From Longirhabdus pacifica (GTDB lineage: Bacteria > Bacillota > Bacilli > Paenibacillales > DSM-105158): 64,000 nt of DNA. Where the stretch lies: NCBI RefSeq assembly GCF_004115085.1, contig NZ_QXJP01000006.1:1-64000 (forward strand), given 5' to 3'. Positions within the stretch are counted from its first letter, which is position 1. Every line of letters begins with the position of its first letter. Positions 27,158 through 36,065 of the stretch are shown here, one piece after another. The notes beneath the pieces are model-generated. The model searched no databases, had not been told where the DNA came from, and worked only from the letters and a program-made list of their open reading frames with translations. The translations under genes were made by a program, and so were the position numbers.

Positions 27158-27889
27158 TTATGAAATATGCCCATCTTTCACATTACTGTGTGTATTGCTG
27201 CGATGTGTTGTGATGCGAGAACGTTGACGGTTAAAGATATAAGTCAGCCAGACCATAATGATATATGCTATACAAGCTCCAAGTGTGTTTAAAATGACAT
27301 CATCAATATCGGCACTTCTCCCAATTCCTGCATAAGGAATAAGATAAGAAAAGACGAACTGCAAGCTTTCGATAGATAAGGCAACGAACAAAAACAACGC
27401 GAAAGCATGGACGAACGTTTTCCTTTTCCTATAAATAAGATGAAAATATACGCCTAGTGGCATAAGCATCAAAAAATTGCCTACAATTTGTGTGTCCCAT
27501 ATATCGTAATGTGTAAAAATCTTAAACGGTGTGTAATTAAAACCTATACCGTAATTCAGACGAGTGGCTAAATAATCTTGCCAAGAGTAAGATCGGATAT
27601 GGGTAATCATATTGAAAAAATCGCTAAATGGAATAACGTACAACGTCAAATTAAATACGATCACTGCATAAGCAAAAAAACTGGCATGTACAACGATATC
27701 GTATAACGAATATCTTTTTCTTCTTAACACAATAAAAAATAGTGGAATGGTAACAAACAGAACATTGAGCACAATGTCGAAAATCTCGCTGGAAGACAAC
27801 GACTGGTTATGAAAATTATAACCATAACGAGCGTCTATCATTTCAAATAATATATATAAAGCTGGTAATACAACCAGTATTCTCTTCAA
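27158..27889 (-). CDS. VanZ-family membrane protein
   Basis: 243 residues with six or seven hydrophobic segments. The VanZ signature is visible: NFTPFKIF-type loop, GNFLMLMPLGVYFHLIY, SIESLQFVF and GRSADIDDVILNTLGA near the C-terminus. VanZ proteins confer low-level teicoplanin resistance in the Tn1546 context, but most chromosomal family members have no known role. Single gene on minus. Confidence 0.88.
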   Translation of the reverse strand: MKRILVVLPALYILFEMIDARYGYNFHNQSLSSSEIFDIVLNVLFVTIPLFFIVLRRKRYSLYDIVVHASFFAYAVIVFNLTLYVIPFSDFFNMITHIRSYSWQDYLATRLNYGIGFNYTPFKIFTHYDIWDTQIVGNFLMLMPLGVYFHLIYRKRKTFVHAFALFLFVALSIESLQFVFSYLIPYAGIGRSADIDDVILNTLGACIAYIIMVWLTYIFNRQRSRITTHRSNTHSNVKDGHIS

Positions 27890-28124
27890 GTCAAAGGACC
27901 TCCCGTATATGTAGATGGGATCTCATGATGTCATATAAAGAAAAAACACGTCTTTATTGTAACAAAAATAGAGTTGCAAAGGTATAGAAATGTGAGAATG
28001 ACAATAAAAAAGTATATATATGTAATTCTTACAAAAATTAATTGGGATCATAGCGGTGGGTTTGGTATATTAAATAAATGAATATTCCATACGATAAAAT
28101 GTAAAAAAGGAGTTAGATTAAAAG

Positions 28125-28931
28125 ATGAAAAGCAGTGCAGAGATACGTGCAGCAGCACGAAATAGTATGAAGGGGAACTGGGGGATTGTACTAGGCTCAT
28201 TTGTGATAAGTAATATAATTGCGGGTGCAGTTTTATCGGCGTTTTATATTATATGGTTCATTGTTTTGATCATCGCTATTGGATTTAATGGAACACCATC
28301 AGATGATAGTGATTTTGTTTTCATATTTCCTTTCTTATCAATGATTTTTTTTCAAATCATTTCTTATTTCATTTATTTTCCTTTATGGTTTGGCCAACAC
28401 TCATTTTCATTACAGTTTATAAGAAACAAGAAAGAAATGCGATATATTCTTGACGGTTTTAAAAAACTAGGTTCCGCTATTATCATATACTCATATCAAT
28501 TTATAGGGCTCTTATGCATACCTATAATATGGATCTTAATTTATGTATCTGAACGTGCTGATTATGTATTTGTTGAGGCATTTTATGTCATCCTTACTAT
28601 TGGTAGTTTTGTACCTTTCCTCGTTGCTATGTATTTAATGTATCGTTATGTGATGGCCATCTACATATTGCGAGATAACCCCCAATATGGTGGAAAGCAA
28701 GCGTTAAAGAAAAGTGTAGAAATGATGTATGGCCATAAATTTAGACTTTTTAAATTACATCTTTCCTTTTTAGGATGGTTTGCACTATCATTTTTTACGT
28801 TTGGAATGTTAATAATCTGGCTTGCTCCATACATGGCGATGGCACAGGCTCACTTTTACGAAGAATTACAAGGTGCACAACAACAAACTAGAAGCAACGT
28901 TGTATTGAATAATGGAAAAAGGGAGTTTTAA
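28125..28931 (+). CDS. DUF975 family membrane protein
   Basis: 268 residues. The N-terminal motif MKSSAEIRAAARNSMKGNWG is characteristic of DUF975 proteins, followed by about five hydrophobic segments and a hydrophilic C-terminus. QALKKSVEMMYGHKFRLFKL near residue 200 is also typical. Function unknown for the family. AAAAAGGAG precedes the ATG. Single gene convergent with nrdG. Confidence 0.85.
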   Translation: MKSSAEIRAAARNSMKGNWGIVLGSFVISNIIAGAVLSAFYIIWFIVLIIAIGFNGTPSDDSDFVFIFPFLSMIFFQIISYFIYFPLWFGQHSFSLQFIRNKKEMRYILDGFKKLGSAIIIYSYQFIGLLCIPIIWILIYVSERADYVFVEAFYVILTIGSFVPFLVAMYLMYRYVMAIYILRDNPQYGGKQALKKSVEMMYGHKFRLFKLHLSFLGWFALSFFTFGMLIIWLAPYMAMAQAHFYEELQGAQQQTRSNVVLNNGKREF

Positions 28932-28975
28932 ACGATATTGCTGAACTACGTTTAGTCATGATTGTTGTAATGAAG

Positions 28976-29003
28976 GAGGACCTACAGAGTGTGGTCCTCT
29001 TTG
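28976..29003 (+). terminator. weak terminator-like hairpin between DUF975 gene and nrdG
   Basis: GAGGACC (28976-28982) / GGTCCTC (28993-28999) followed by only TTTG. Serves convergent genes; strength uncertain. Confidence 0.4.
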
Positions 29004-29516
29004 CTATACGTAAACACCTGACAGGGTGATTACGCTCTTTTTTTCCAGACTTTGCTTGATATCAATGATGCGTTGGTTGCGACTGCCACGAAAAGGTAAG
29101 GAGAGATCCTTTTCCGCTTCTATAAACTTTCCATCTACTAACACGTCACATAAGCATAATAAGGAGAGCATGCCTTCATCCTGTATGATGGCTTCATACG
29201 TAAATCCGCTATATATCCATATATGGATGTGTGGAAGTTGAGCTTTCATTTTTCTTATAAAAGCAGCAACTTCTCCAGCAGAAAAGAAAGGATCGCCTCC
29301 TACAAGACTGATCCCCTCGATTAAAGGATTTTCTGCTATGTTGTTGATGATATGTTCTTGCAAGTTGTCTGTAAAAGGCTGTCCGTAATGAAAGTCCCAA
29401 CACGCTGTATTAAAACAGTTGGTACAATAATGACGACAGCCGCTAATAAAAAGTACCGTTCGCAGTCCTGTGCCTTCATTCACACTTTCTGCAATATATC
29501 CACCGAGGTGTATCAT
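29004..29516 (-). CDS. nrdG: anaerobic ribonucleoside-triphosphate reductase activating protein
   Basis: 170 residues; radical SAM activase that installs the glycyl radical on NrdD. The cluster motif CRHYCTNC (CX3CX2C) lies at about 27-34 after TGLRTVLFISG. GGDPFFSAGEV corresponds to the SAM-binding GGEP-like element. The length fits the family. Its start overlaps the nrdD stop by four bases, so the pair is coupled. Confidence 0.94.
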   Translation of the reverse strand: MIHLGGYIAESVNEGTGLRTVLFISGCRHYCTNCFNTACWDFHYGQPFTDNLQEHIINNIAENPLIEGISLVGGDPFFSAGEVAAFIRKMKAQLPHIHIWIYSGFTYEAIIQDEGMLSLLCLCDVLVDGKFIEAEKDLSLPFRGSRNQRIIDIKQSLEKKSVITLSGVYV

Positions 29517-31465
29517 ATGCTGTGTTTCACCCGCTCACGAACTTCCGCTTGCTTGGCAGTATTGAATCGTTCGGTATACGAACCGGTGAGGTAACCTGTG
29601 ACTCTTCGTAAACGATGAAATGGCTGTTCTTGCGTTTCAGCACGGCTGCACTTTGGACACGTTTCTCCGATAATGCCTTCATAACCACAGTGTATGCAGC
29701 GATCAATAGGGTGATTGATACTAAAGTAGCTAATATGTTGTTGTAATGCATACTGAATGATAGACTGAAATGCTGTTTGATTTTGCCTCGCATTCCCATC
29801 TAATTCGATATATGAAATGGCTCCCGCATTGCATAGAGCGTGGAAAGGGGCTTCTATTTGTATTTTCTGATAGCACGGTAAGTCATAGTACACCGGTACG
29901 TGAAAAGAATTCGTATAGTAGGCTCGATCGGTAATTCCTTCTATGAAGCCAAACGTTGCTGCATCTTTCTTTGTGAATTTTCCTGAAAGTCCTTCCGCAG
30001 GCGTCGCAAATAGAGTAAGGTTTACGTCTGCTGCTTCGGATTGTTCGTCGCAATATTTCCTCATCACTTTCACGATAGACAGCGCTTTTTGATATATGAT
30101 TTCATCTTCTGCATGATGTTTGCCGTACATGGCTTTCATACATTCTGCTAGCCCGATAAAGCCGATGGATATACTACCATGTTTCAAACAATCTTCTACC
30201 GTGTCGTGAGGGGAGAGTTTATCTCCATTTTTCCATACGCCTTCCCGCATCATGAAGTCCGAGGCGTTGGCCTTTTGCGACAACTGCAAATGATAGCGAT
30301 GCATCAGCCCTTTAAAAGCAAGTTCCAGCGAGGACTGCAATGCATTCATAAAGCCAACTTCATCTGCTTCTTTTCTTTCTCCAAGACAAATGCCATGTTC
30401 CATACCAAGTTTAACGAGGTTAATGGTATTAAAAGATAGATTCCCTTTACCAGACAAGTCTTGTTGTCCAAATCGATCGCTAATCACGCGAGTTCTACAG
30501 CCCATCGTAGCAAATTCGCTGTCTGGGTTATCTGGGTCGTAATGTTGCAGATTAAACGGTGCATCGAGATTAGCAAAGTTCGGATACAGTCGCTTGGATG
30601 CACACGAAATGGCTTTGAGAAAAAGATCATAGTTTGTATCTTGTGGTTCCTGATTGACATGCTGCTTGCATTTAAAAATTTGAATAGGGAAAATAGGCGT
30701 TTCTCCATGACCAAGTCCATTCATCGTTGCTTGCAAAATCGCTTCGATCACAAGTCTGCCTTCACTACTGGTGCAAGTGCCATAATTAATACTAGTAAAC
30801 GGAATTTGTCCACCTGCACGGCTCGACATCGTATTTAAATTATGAACGAGGCTTTCTGCTGCTTGGTACGTTTCTTTTACCGTTTGCTCATACGCATACT
30901 GGTACGTTTTTGGGCAAAGTTGTTTTACCTCTTCATTGTCCATAGAGGGAATGAGATTGTTCGCTTCTTGTACTTGTTGTTCTGTTATGTAACGAGAACC
31001 GGTAGTGAAATGTTTTTGGAATGACTTTTGTACATAGGGAGCAAGGTCATAGTCCAGCTTATTGGCGGAAACGCCGCCGAATTGTGCATTTTGCTGAGAT
31101 TGAAAAATGATAGCGACAAGCGACATCGCACTAGAAATCGAGTTAGCAGTGCGGATACTGCCATTACCAGTGTTAAAGCCTTTTGCAAGCAAGTCATGAA
31201 AAGGGATAAAGATACAGTTTGTTGTACCGAGTGCGTAATGATCTAGGTCGTGAACGTAGATGAGGTTATCGTCTATCGCTTTTGTGACGTCTTGCGGCAT
31301 GATAAACCGTTTAGCATACCACCTTGCATATTCGCTGCCGAGCTTACTCATCTTGCCAGAAAATGATTTTCCATTTAAGTTCGCATTTTCGTTTAATACA
31401 TCAATATTTTCTCCTTGCATAATGTCATGGCTGAGCTCTATTAATTTCTTTTCCGCTGTAGACAT
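29513..31465 (-). CDS. nrdD: anaerobic (class III) ribonucleoside-triphosphate reductase
   Basis: 650 residues; makes deoxyribonucleotides without oxygen using a glycyl radical. The radical glycine is Gly624 in RVTGYL, and the C-terminal zinc site is CIHC ... CPKC. SISSAMSLVAI, SRAGGQIPFTSINYG and FNTINLVKLGMEHG are family blocks. The N-terminus begins directly with the catalytic barrel region and lacks an ATP-cone domain, so allosteric activity control by dATP may be absent (short NrdD type). GGAGGAG site; a Rex-type palindrome is 17 bp upstream of the ATG. Confidence 0.95.
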   Translation of the reverse strand: MSTAEKKLIELSHDIMQGENIDVLNENANLNGKSFSGKMSKLGSEYARWYAKRFIMPQDVTKAIDDNLIYVHDLDHYALGTTNCIFIPFHDLLAKGFNTGNGSIRTANSISSAMSLVAIIFQSQQNAQFGGVSANKLDYDLAPYVQKSFQKHFTTGSRYITEQQVQEANNLIPSMDNEEVKQLCPKTYQYAYEQTVKETYQAAESLVHNLNTMSSRAGGQIPFTSINYGTCTSSEGRLVIEAILQATMNGLGHGETPIFPIQIFKCKQHVNQEPQDTNYDLFLKAISCASKRLYPNFANLDAPFNLQHYDPDNPDSEFATMGCRTRVISDRFGQQDLSGKGNLSFNTINLVKLGMEHGICLGERKEADEVGFMNALQSSLELAFKGLMHRYHLQLSQKANASDFMMREGVWKNGDKLSPHDTVEDCLKHGSISIGFIGLAECMKAMYGKHHAEDEIIYQKALSIVKVMRKYCDEQSEAADVNLTLFATPAEGLSGKFTKKDAATFGFIEGITDRAYYTNSFHVPVYYDLPCYQKIQIEAPFHALCNAGAISYIELDGNARQNQTAFQSIIQYALQQHISYFSINHPIDRCIHCGYEGIIGETCPKCSRAETQEQPFHRLRRVTGYLTGSYTERFNTAKQAEVRERVKHSI

Positions 31466-31481
31466 GATGACTCCTCCTATA

Positions 31482-31499
31482 TTGTGATTTATTTCACAA
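31482..31499. promoter_or_regulatory. Rex-type operator upstream of nrdDG
   Basis: TTGTGATTTATTTCACAA is a perfect TTGTGA-N6-TCACAA palindrome, the consensus for the NADH-sensing repressor Rex. It also fits an FNR box (TGTGA-N6-TCACA), but its closeness to the start codon suits repression. A partly overlapping tcaCAATGTATTGtaa (31494-31509) resembles a single NrdR box. Confidence 0.65.
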
Positions 31500-31530
31500 T
31501 GTATTGTAAATGATAACGATGAGGAGGAAA

Positions 31531-31557
31531 GATCTATCCGTTTCAGCGTAATAGATC
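31531..31557. repeat. small inverted repeat between nrdF and nrdD
   Basis: GATCTAT (31531-31537) / ATAGATC (31551-31557), with an inner CG/CG pair. On minus only TTT follows, so it would be at most a weak nrdIEF terminator. Confidence 0.35.
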
Positions 31558-31634
31558 AACATTATCATTCATCCGTCATCGTTGTTTTTGGTCGTTATGT
31601 TTCGTTTTAAGTGCTCTTATTCTAGGTTATAAGG

Positions 31635-32630
31635 TTAGTTAGAAGATTGCTCTACCAATTCATTGACAAAAGCGAAATCTTCATCACGTAGTGGTTCCAC
31701 TTTTCCTTTTTGATACCCTTTTCCTTTTGTACTGAAGAAATCGTGTGTGCTCGTTTCCGTACGAATACCGTTAAGCACAACAGGGTTAATGTCTTCTTCT
31801 TCAAAGTGAGGTTCCATGCCAATGTTCATTAATGCTTTATTCGCATTGTATCTTACGTACTTTTTCACTTCATGTGTCAGGTTGATGCTATCGTACACTG
31901 TTTCTGTATACCCCACTTCATTTTCATATAGGGTGTTAAGGAAGGTGTAGACAAACTCTTTCGCCTCTTGTTGTTTTTCAGGAGAGAACGATTGATATAA
32001 TTCTTGCGCAAGCAGTCCCACAAATACGCCGTGAACGGACTCATCACGTAAAATAAGCTTTATGATTTCACCGCTGGCAACCATTTTACCTTGTCCAGAA
32101 ATGTACAGCGGATAGAAGAAACCAGAATAAAATAAGAAACTTTCTAAGAAGACGGAAGCGACCATCGCTTGATATAAGCTGTAATCGTCGTTGGGTTGAA
32201 TATTTTTATAGATGTCATCGATCCATTTTGTCTTCTTCTGCAAATGAGGCTCTTCTTTTACCCATTGAAAAATGTTATCGATTTTACTTTGATCGGCTAC
32301 GGTAGTGAAAATAGTACTGTAGCTTTTCGCATGAATTTCTTCCATTGCGGCTTGGAAAATGAGAACCGCTTTTTTCTGTTGATCTTTCACATGCATGGCG
32401 ATCATAGGCATACCAACATTTCCTTGCTCCGTATCGAGTAGTGTCAGACCACCTAACACACGCATGAAAACGAGCTTTTCTTCGTCTGATAATGTATCCC
32501 ACGTTTTTAAGTCTTTAGAAACAGGGATTTCGGTATCCAGCCAAAATTGACTTGTGTTTTGATTCCATAGCATTTCAATATAATCGTTACTTGGTCGATC
32601 CCAGTTTACTGCTTCGTACACTTTGTTCAT
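31635..32630 (-). CDS. nrdF: class Ib ribonucleotide reductase beta subunit
   Basis: 331 residues; carries the metal-tyrosyl radical cofactor. Metal ligand segments are visible: LDTEQGN, AMEEIHAKSYS and RDESVHGVFVG, and the C-terminal region ends EDFAFVNELVEQSSN. NrdI nearby suggests Mn-cofactor assembly. GAAAGGAC precedes the ATG. It lies 15 bp after nrdE in the nrdIEF operon. Confidence 0.96.
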   Translation of the reverse strand: MNKVYEAVNWDRPSNDYIEMLWNQNTSQFWLDTEIPVSKDLKTWDTLSDEEKLVFMRVLGGLTLLDTEQGNVGMPMIAMHVKDQQKKAVLIFQAAMEEIHAKSYSTIFTTVADQSKIDNIFQWVKEEPHLQKKTKWIDDIYKNIQPNDDYSLYQAMVASVFLESFLFYSGFFYPLYISGQGKMVASGEIIKLILRDESVHGVFVGLLAQELYQSFSPEKQQEAKEFVYTFLNTLYENEVGYTETVYDSINLTHEVKKYVRYNANKALMNIGMEPHFEEEDINPVVLNGIRTETSTHDFFSTKGKGYQKGKVEPLRDEDFAFVNELVEQSSN

Positions 32631-32645
32631 CTTCCATCGTCCTTT

Positions 32646-34745
32646 CTAGACCGCACATGAAATGCATTCATCAATCGTTTTCTTTTTCGTTCGTGTATAA
32701 TATAGCGTTTTAAGCCCTTTTTTGTTGGCATAAATATAGTATTTTGCAATATCACGTGTACTGAGATCATCCTTCACAAATAAAATGGTAGAAATTGCTT
32801 GATCCACGTGTACTTGCGCCTCCGCAACGAGGTCAATGACCTTAAACATATCCATGTCATACGCTTCTTTGTAATAGAAGAAGTTATCTGCGCCAATGTA
32901 CGGCATCGGATAATACGTTTTGGAATCGCCGTATTCTCTCTCTTCTATTTTTTGCGTAATCGGAGAAATGGAAGCTGTTGCAGACTGTAAATAAGAGATG
33001 CTGCCAGTTGGTGCAACCGCTAAACGATACGCGTGGTACACTCCGTACTCCATCACATTCTCCTTCAACTGCTGCCAATCTTCGATACTTGGAAGCTCGA
33101 ATCCTTCAAATAAAGCTTGTACTAGTTCGGTTTGCGGATGATAATTTTCCGTTTTATATTTATCGAAATAATTGCCGTTCGCATATTCACTACGCTCATA
33201 ATCCACGAATGTTTTACCGCGTTCTTTTGCCATCAGCATGGATTTCTCTAAGGAGTAATAGTTCATTAGCATAAAGAATGTACGTACGAAATCTCTTGCT
33301 TCTTTGGATTCGTAGTTCAACTTATTTTTCGCTAAAAATCCGTGTAGGTTCATTGCACCTAGTCCAACGGAATGCATGTCTTCATTCGCTTTCGCGACAG
33401 AAGGGACGTGGGATATAGACGTGCGATCACTCACTTCCGTTAGTGCTTCCATCGCTAAGTGTACGGTTTGCTGCATATTGTTTTCTTTCATCACGTTAAC
33501 AATGTTTAACGAACCAAGATTACAAGAAATATCTCTACCAATCTCATCAGGTAAATGATAGTCGGTAATGTTGGAAACTTCGCTCAGCTGTGCAATTTCA
33601 CTACATAGATTAGAGAATTTCACTCTTCCTACTTGTTTCAACGCATGGTCTTTATTGGTGTTATCCGAGAACATAATGTAAGGATAACCAGATTCCATTT
33701 GCAGTTGTGCGATTTTAATCAACAAGTCACGAGCAGCGATTTTCTTTTTCTTCACTTCCGGGTTGTTGACCAACTCGTCATACATACTGGAAATGTCCAT
33801 ATCGTCTAAATGTTGACCGTACGCTTTGTGTACAGAATATGGGTAGAATAAATACATATCTTTATCTTTTTCTGCTAGCTCAAAAAATTTATCTGGTGCA
33901 ACAACACCTAAAGAAAGTGTTTTAATACGTATTTTCTCATCGGCGTTAATTTTTTTCGTTTCTAAAAATCCGTTGATGTCAGGATGGAATACATTGAGAT
34001 ATACCGCTCCTGATCCGTCACGTTGGCCTAGTTGATTCGCGTATGAAAATGAATCTTCTAGTATTTTCATCACAGGTAATACACCGCTTGCTTTGCCTTC
34101 GATCTCTTTGATAGGCTCACCTGCTGCACGTAATTTACTGAGGTTAAGACTCACTCCACCGCCAATTTTAGATAGCTGAAGTGCGGAATTGATCGCATAT
34201 CCGATAGCATTCATGGAGTCGTCTACTTCTAGTAAAAAGCAGCTTACGAGTTCACCGCGTCTTTTTCTTCCTACGTTTAAGAACGTAGGGGTAGCCGGCT
34301 GGTACTGCTGTGTAATTAACACATTCGCAATGTCTAGTGCTTTTTTACCGTCGCCTTGTGCGAGCGCTAATGAGCAAATAGCGATACGGTCTTCATATCT
34401 TTCTAAAAACTTGTCCCCTTCGTTCGTGCGTAGAGAGTAGTTATGGTAAAACTTAAATGCACTCATGAAAGACGGAAAGCGAAATTTTTGATCATACACG
34501 TATTGGTACACGTTTTTGATTTCTTCAAAGCTATATTGATTGAGCAATTCCTGCTCGTAGTAATTGTTTTCTACTAGATAGTCTAGTTTTTCTTTCAAGT
34601 CATGAAAGAAGACGGTGTTTTTGTTGACATAATCGATAAAATAGCTTTTCACTGCTTCCTTATCTTTATCAAATTGGAATTGCCCGTCTTTCTGCATCAT
34701 GATTTCATTATTGAGCTCGATCCATTTGGAAACATGATTGTTCAA
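32646..34745 (-). CDS. nrdE: class Ib ribonucleotide reductase alpha subunit
   Basis: 699 residues; the catalytic subunit. Redox and radical cysteines are visible in GELVSCFLLEV, ISCNLGSLN and the C-terminal DECISCAV. No ATP-cone, as usual for NrdE. No intron is inserted, unlike some Bacillus nrdE genes. Start choice: two in-frame TTG codons follow AGGAG. The second (34745) has a 9-base spacer and gives an N-terminus NNHVSKWIELNNEIM matching the family; the first (34754) abuts the site. It overlaps the end of nrdI by 38 bases. Confidence 0.96.
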   Translation of the reverse strand: MNNHVSKWIELNNEIMMQKDGQFQFDKDKEAVKSYFIDYVNKNTVFFHDLKEKLDYLVENNYYEQELLNQYSFEEIKNVYQYVYDQKFRFPSFMSAFKFYHNYSLRTNEGDKFLERYEDRIAICSLALAQGDGKKALDIANVLITQQYQPATPTFLNVGRKRRGELVSCFLLEVDDSMNAIGYAINSALQLSKIGGGVSLNLSKLRAAGEPIKEIEGKASGVLPVMKILEDSFSYANQLGQRDGSGAVYLNVFHPDINGFLETKKINADEKIRIKTLSLGVVAPDKFFELAEKDKDMYLFYPYSVHKAYGQHLDDMDISSMYDELVNNPEVKKKKIAARDLLIKIAQLQMESGYPYIMFSDNTNKDHALKQVGRVKFSNLCSEIAQLSEVSNITDYHLPDEIGRDISCNLGSLNIVNVMKENNMQQTVHLAMEALTEVSDRTSISHVPSVAKANEDMHSVGLGAMNLHGFLAKNKLNYESKEARDFVRTFFMLMNYYSLEKSMLMAKERGKTFVDYERSEYANGNYFDKYKTENYHPQTELVQALFEGFELPSIEDWQQLKENVMEYGVYHAYRLAVAPTGSISYLQSATASISPITQKIEEREYGDSKTYYPMPYIGADNFFYYKEAYDMDMFKVIDLVAEAQVHVDQAISTILFVKDDLSTRDIAKYYIYANKKGLKTLYYTRTKKKTIDECISCAV

Positions 34746-35091
34746 TCTGTTCAACTCCTAGTAAAAATTTTTCTGCATCTTGTTTTGTTCCACTTAGCTC
34801 AAATTTATGAACAATAGGGACTTGATATTGGGCGGCAATGGTATCGCCAGCTTTACCGTACGACGTGCCCCAATTTTGGTTGCCACTTGCAGCAACCCCC
34901 CTTAAATAACGATCATTACGTTCCAAAAAAGACTGTACTTCGGTAGGAACTTGTCCAAATCCTGTTGTGTATGTAACCAGAACGAAAGGTTCATGCATGA
35001 ACAGTTCATTTGTAATTTTCATTTTTCGTACTGGAAGTTTACTCATAAATCTTTCTACATTACCTGTTTTGGAAGCATAGACAACCATCAT
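34708..35091 (-). CDS. nrdI: NrdI flavodoxin for class Ib reductase
   Basis: 127 residues; FMN protein that supplies the oxidant for assembling the NrdF Mn cofactor. MVVYASKTGNVERF is the phosphate-binding loop, VTYTTGFGQVP and GVAASGNQNWGTSYGKAGD the flavin contacts. First gene of nrdI-nrdE-nrdF. A 316-nt leader separates it from the predicted promoter. Confidence 0.95.
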   Translation of the reverse strand: MMVVYASKTGNVERFMSKLPVRKMKITNELFMHEPFVLVTYTTGFGQVPTEVQSFLERNDRYLRGVAASGNQNWGTSYGKAGDTIAAQYQVPIVHKFELSGTKQDAEKFLLGVEQIEQSCFQMDRAQ

Positions 35092-35407
35092 ATCATATCA
35101 CCATTTTCGTATGTATTTCCACAAGAAAAAACAGTATGTAACCCCGTTTTCTATGTTACTTTCATTTACCGTTGTATTTTTACGCATGCTGGTCCGCGCC
35201 TCGTAACATATTGTTTGTTATGAATGGAAGCAAGTGTAGTTTGTGTGTTGTTGTTCTTCAGTTGTTTTGAAGATAGGTGTGTAGGCGGTATATCCGCATC
35301 GGTGCATATGGAAGATTTCAGGCATGTATCGTCGAGCACTCATAGCTGGAGAGGGTTTGACGGTTATCGACAAACATTGAACATGTCACTACCATATATA
35401 GTTGCTG
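35092..35407 (-). other. long 5' leader of nrdIEF
   Basis: If the promoter at 35414-35442 is used, the transcript has a leader of about 316 nt. It contains a perfect small hairpin GCGG-ATATA-CCGC (35285-35297 region) and a 41-codon open frame beginning ATGAGTGCTCGACG without a ribosome site. No cobalamin or other known riboswitch motif was found. Confidence 0.4.
35389..35404. promoter_or_regulatory. NrdR-like box 1 of the nrdI promoter
   Basis: ctaCCATATATAGttg matches 9 of 10 core positions of the NrdR box (CwATATaTwG core). It lies downstream of the -10, over the expected start point. Confidence 0.55.
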
Positions 35408-35413
35408 ATTGTT

Positions 35414-35442
35414 AATCTACTACAACATATGGTTGGTGTCAA
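35414..35442 (-). promoter_or_regulatory. sigma-A-type promoter of nrdIEF
   Basis: On minus: -35 TTGACA (35442-35437), 17-bp spacer, -10 TAGATT (35419-35414). Confidence 0.65.
35420..35435. promoter_or_regulatory. NrdR-like box 2 of the nrdI promoter
   Basis: ctaCAACATATGGttg matches 8 of 10 core positions and fills the -35/-10 spacer. It starts exactly 31 bp from box 1, three helical turns, as is usual for NrdR pairs. Confidence 0.55.
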
Positions 35443-35631
35443 CTTGTGTTCGACATGTAAAAAATAGAGAGAGAGAGAAAAACAATAAAAAAAACAATAT
35501 ATTTATCAATCAAATCATTTGAATTTCCGTTTTTTCGTCTATTCTCCGTTTTGACAAAGTAATAGGTTGATAGTTTCCGCTATATATAAGATATAGAGGG
35601 AATAGGGGGTTATTTTTTTATTTTTTTATCA
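35443..35631. other. AT-rich spacer between the aldehyde dehydrogenase terminator and the nrdI promoter
   Basis: Contains long A and T tracts and a GA-repeat (gagagagagaga around 35467-35478). No gene or known element recognised. Confidence 0.35.
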
Positions 35632-35662
35632 CAAAAAAAGCCTGCCAAGATGGTGGCAGGCT
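35632..35662 (-). terminator. terminator of the aldehyde dehydrogenase/DUF779 operon
   Basis: AGCCTGCCA / TGGCAGGCT (35639-35647 / 35654-35662); on minus it is followed by TTTTTTT. Confidence 0.9.
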
Positions 35663-35731
35663 GAAACCATATTCAACGATGTTATCTCTAGATTGGTACT
35701 AATGACTTATTTTTATAAGTAGTGTCGGTTT

Positions 35732-36064
35732 TTATGGGGAAGAGATGACTTCTGAGTGAGTAAAAAAACGCTTTCTTTCCGCGCTTTCTAACGAAAACAT
35801 ACCACCTACACCATCTTTCGCGTCAACAATAAGCACGGTATGCTTCATGTATTCATATTGTTGCTTACTTATATAAAAAGGAGTTTCCGCAATGTCGCCT
35901 AGATGCACATCGTTATCTCCAATCATAAACTCATTTCGAGGATAGCACATAGGAGTGCTTCCGTCGCAACATCCTCCGGATTGGTGAAACAATAAATCTC
36001 CATGTTTCTGCTTTAGCAACCCAATAAGTGAAATCGCTTCTTGCGTTGCTATTACTTTCTTCAT
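35732..36064 (-). CDS. DUF779 family protein, aldehyde dehydrogenase partner
   Basis: 110 residues from ATG 36064, one base after the aldehyde dehydrogenase stop. DUF779 core: KKVIATQEAISLIGLL, then SGGCCDGSTPMCY with three conserved cysteines, and later GGMFSLESAERKRF. These proteins almost always follow an acetaldehyde-type dehydrogenase gene; their biochemical role is unknown and the cysteines suggest metal or redox binding. The ribosome site is poor, so translation is probably coupled. Confidence 0.88.
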   Translation of the reverse strand: MKKVIATQEAISLIGLLKQKHGDLLFHQSGGCCDGSTPMCYPRNEFMIGDNDVHLGDIAETPFYISKQQYEYMKHTVLIVDAKDGVGGMFSLESAERKRFFTHSEVISSP

Positions 36065-36065
36065 A

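Noticed and set aside
30461-30838. 125-codon plus-strand frame inside nrdD
   Set aside because: Antisense to a highly conserved catalytic region; shadow frame.
35092-35730. Cobalamin riboswitch before the reductase operon
   Set aside because: The conserved GCCACTG-type box is missing, and class Ib enzymes do not use cobalamin.
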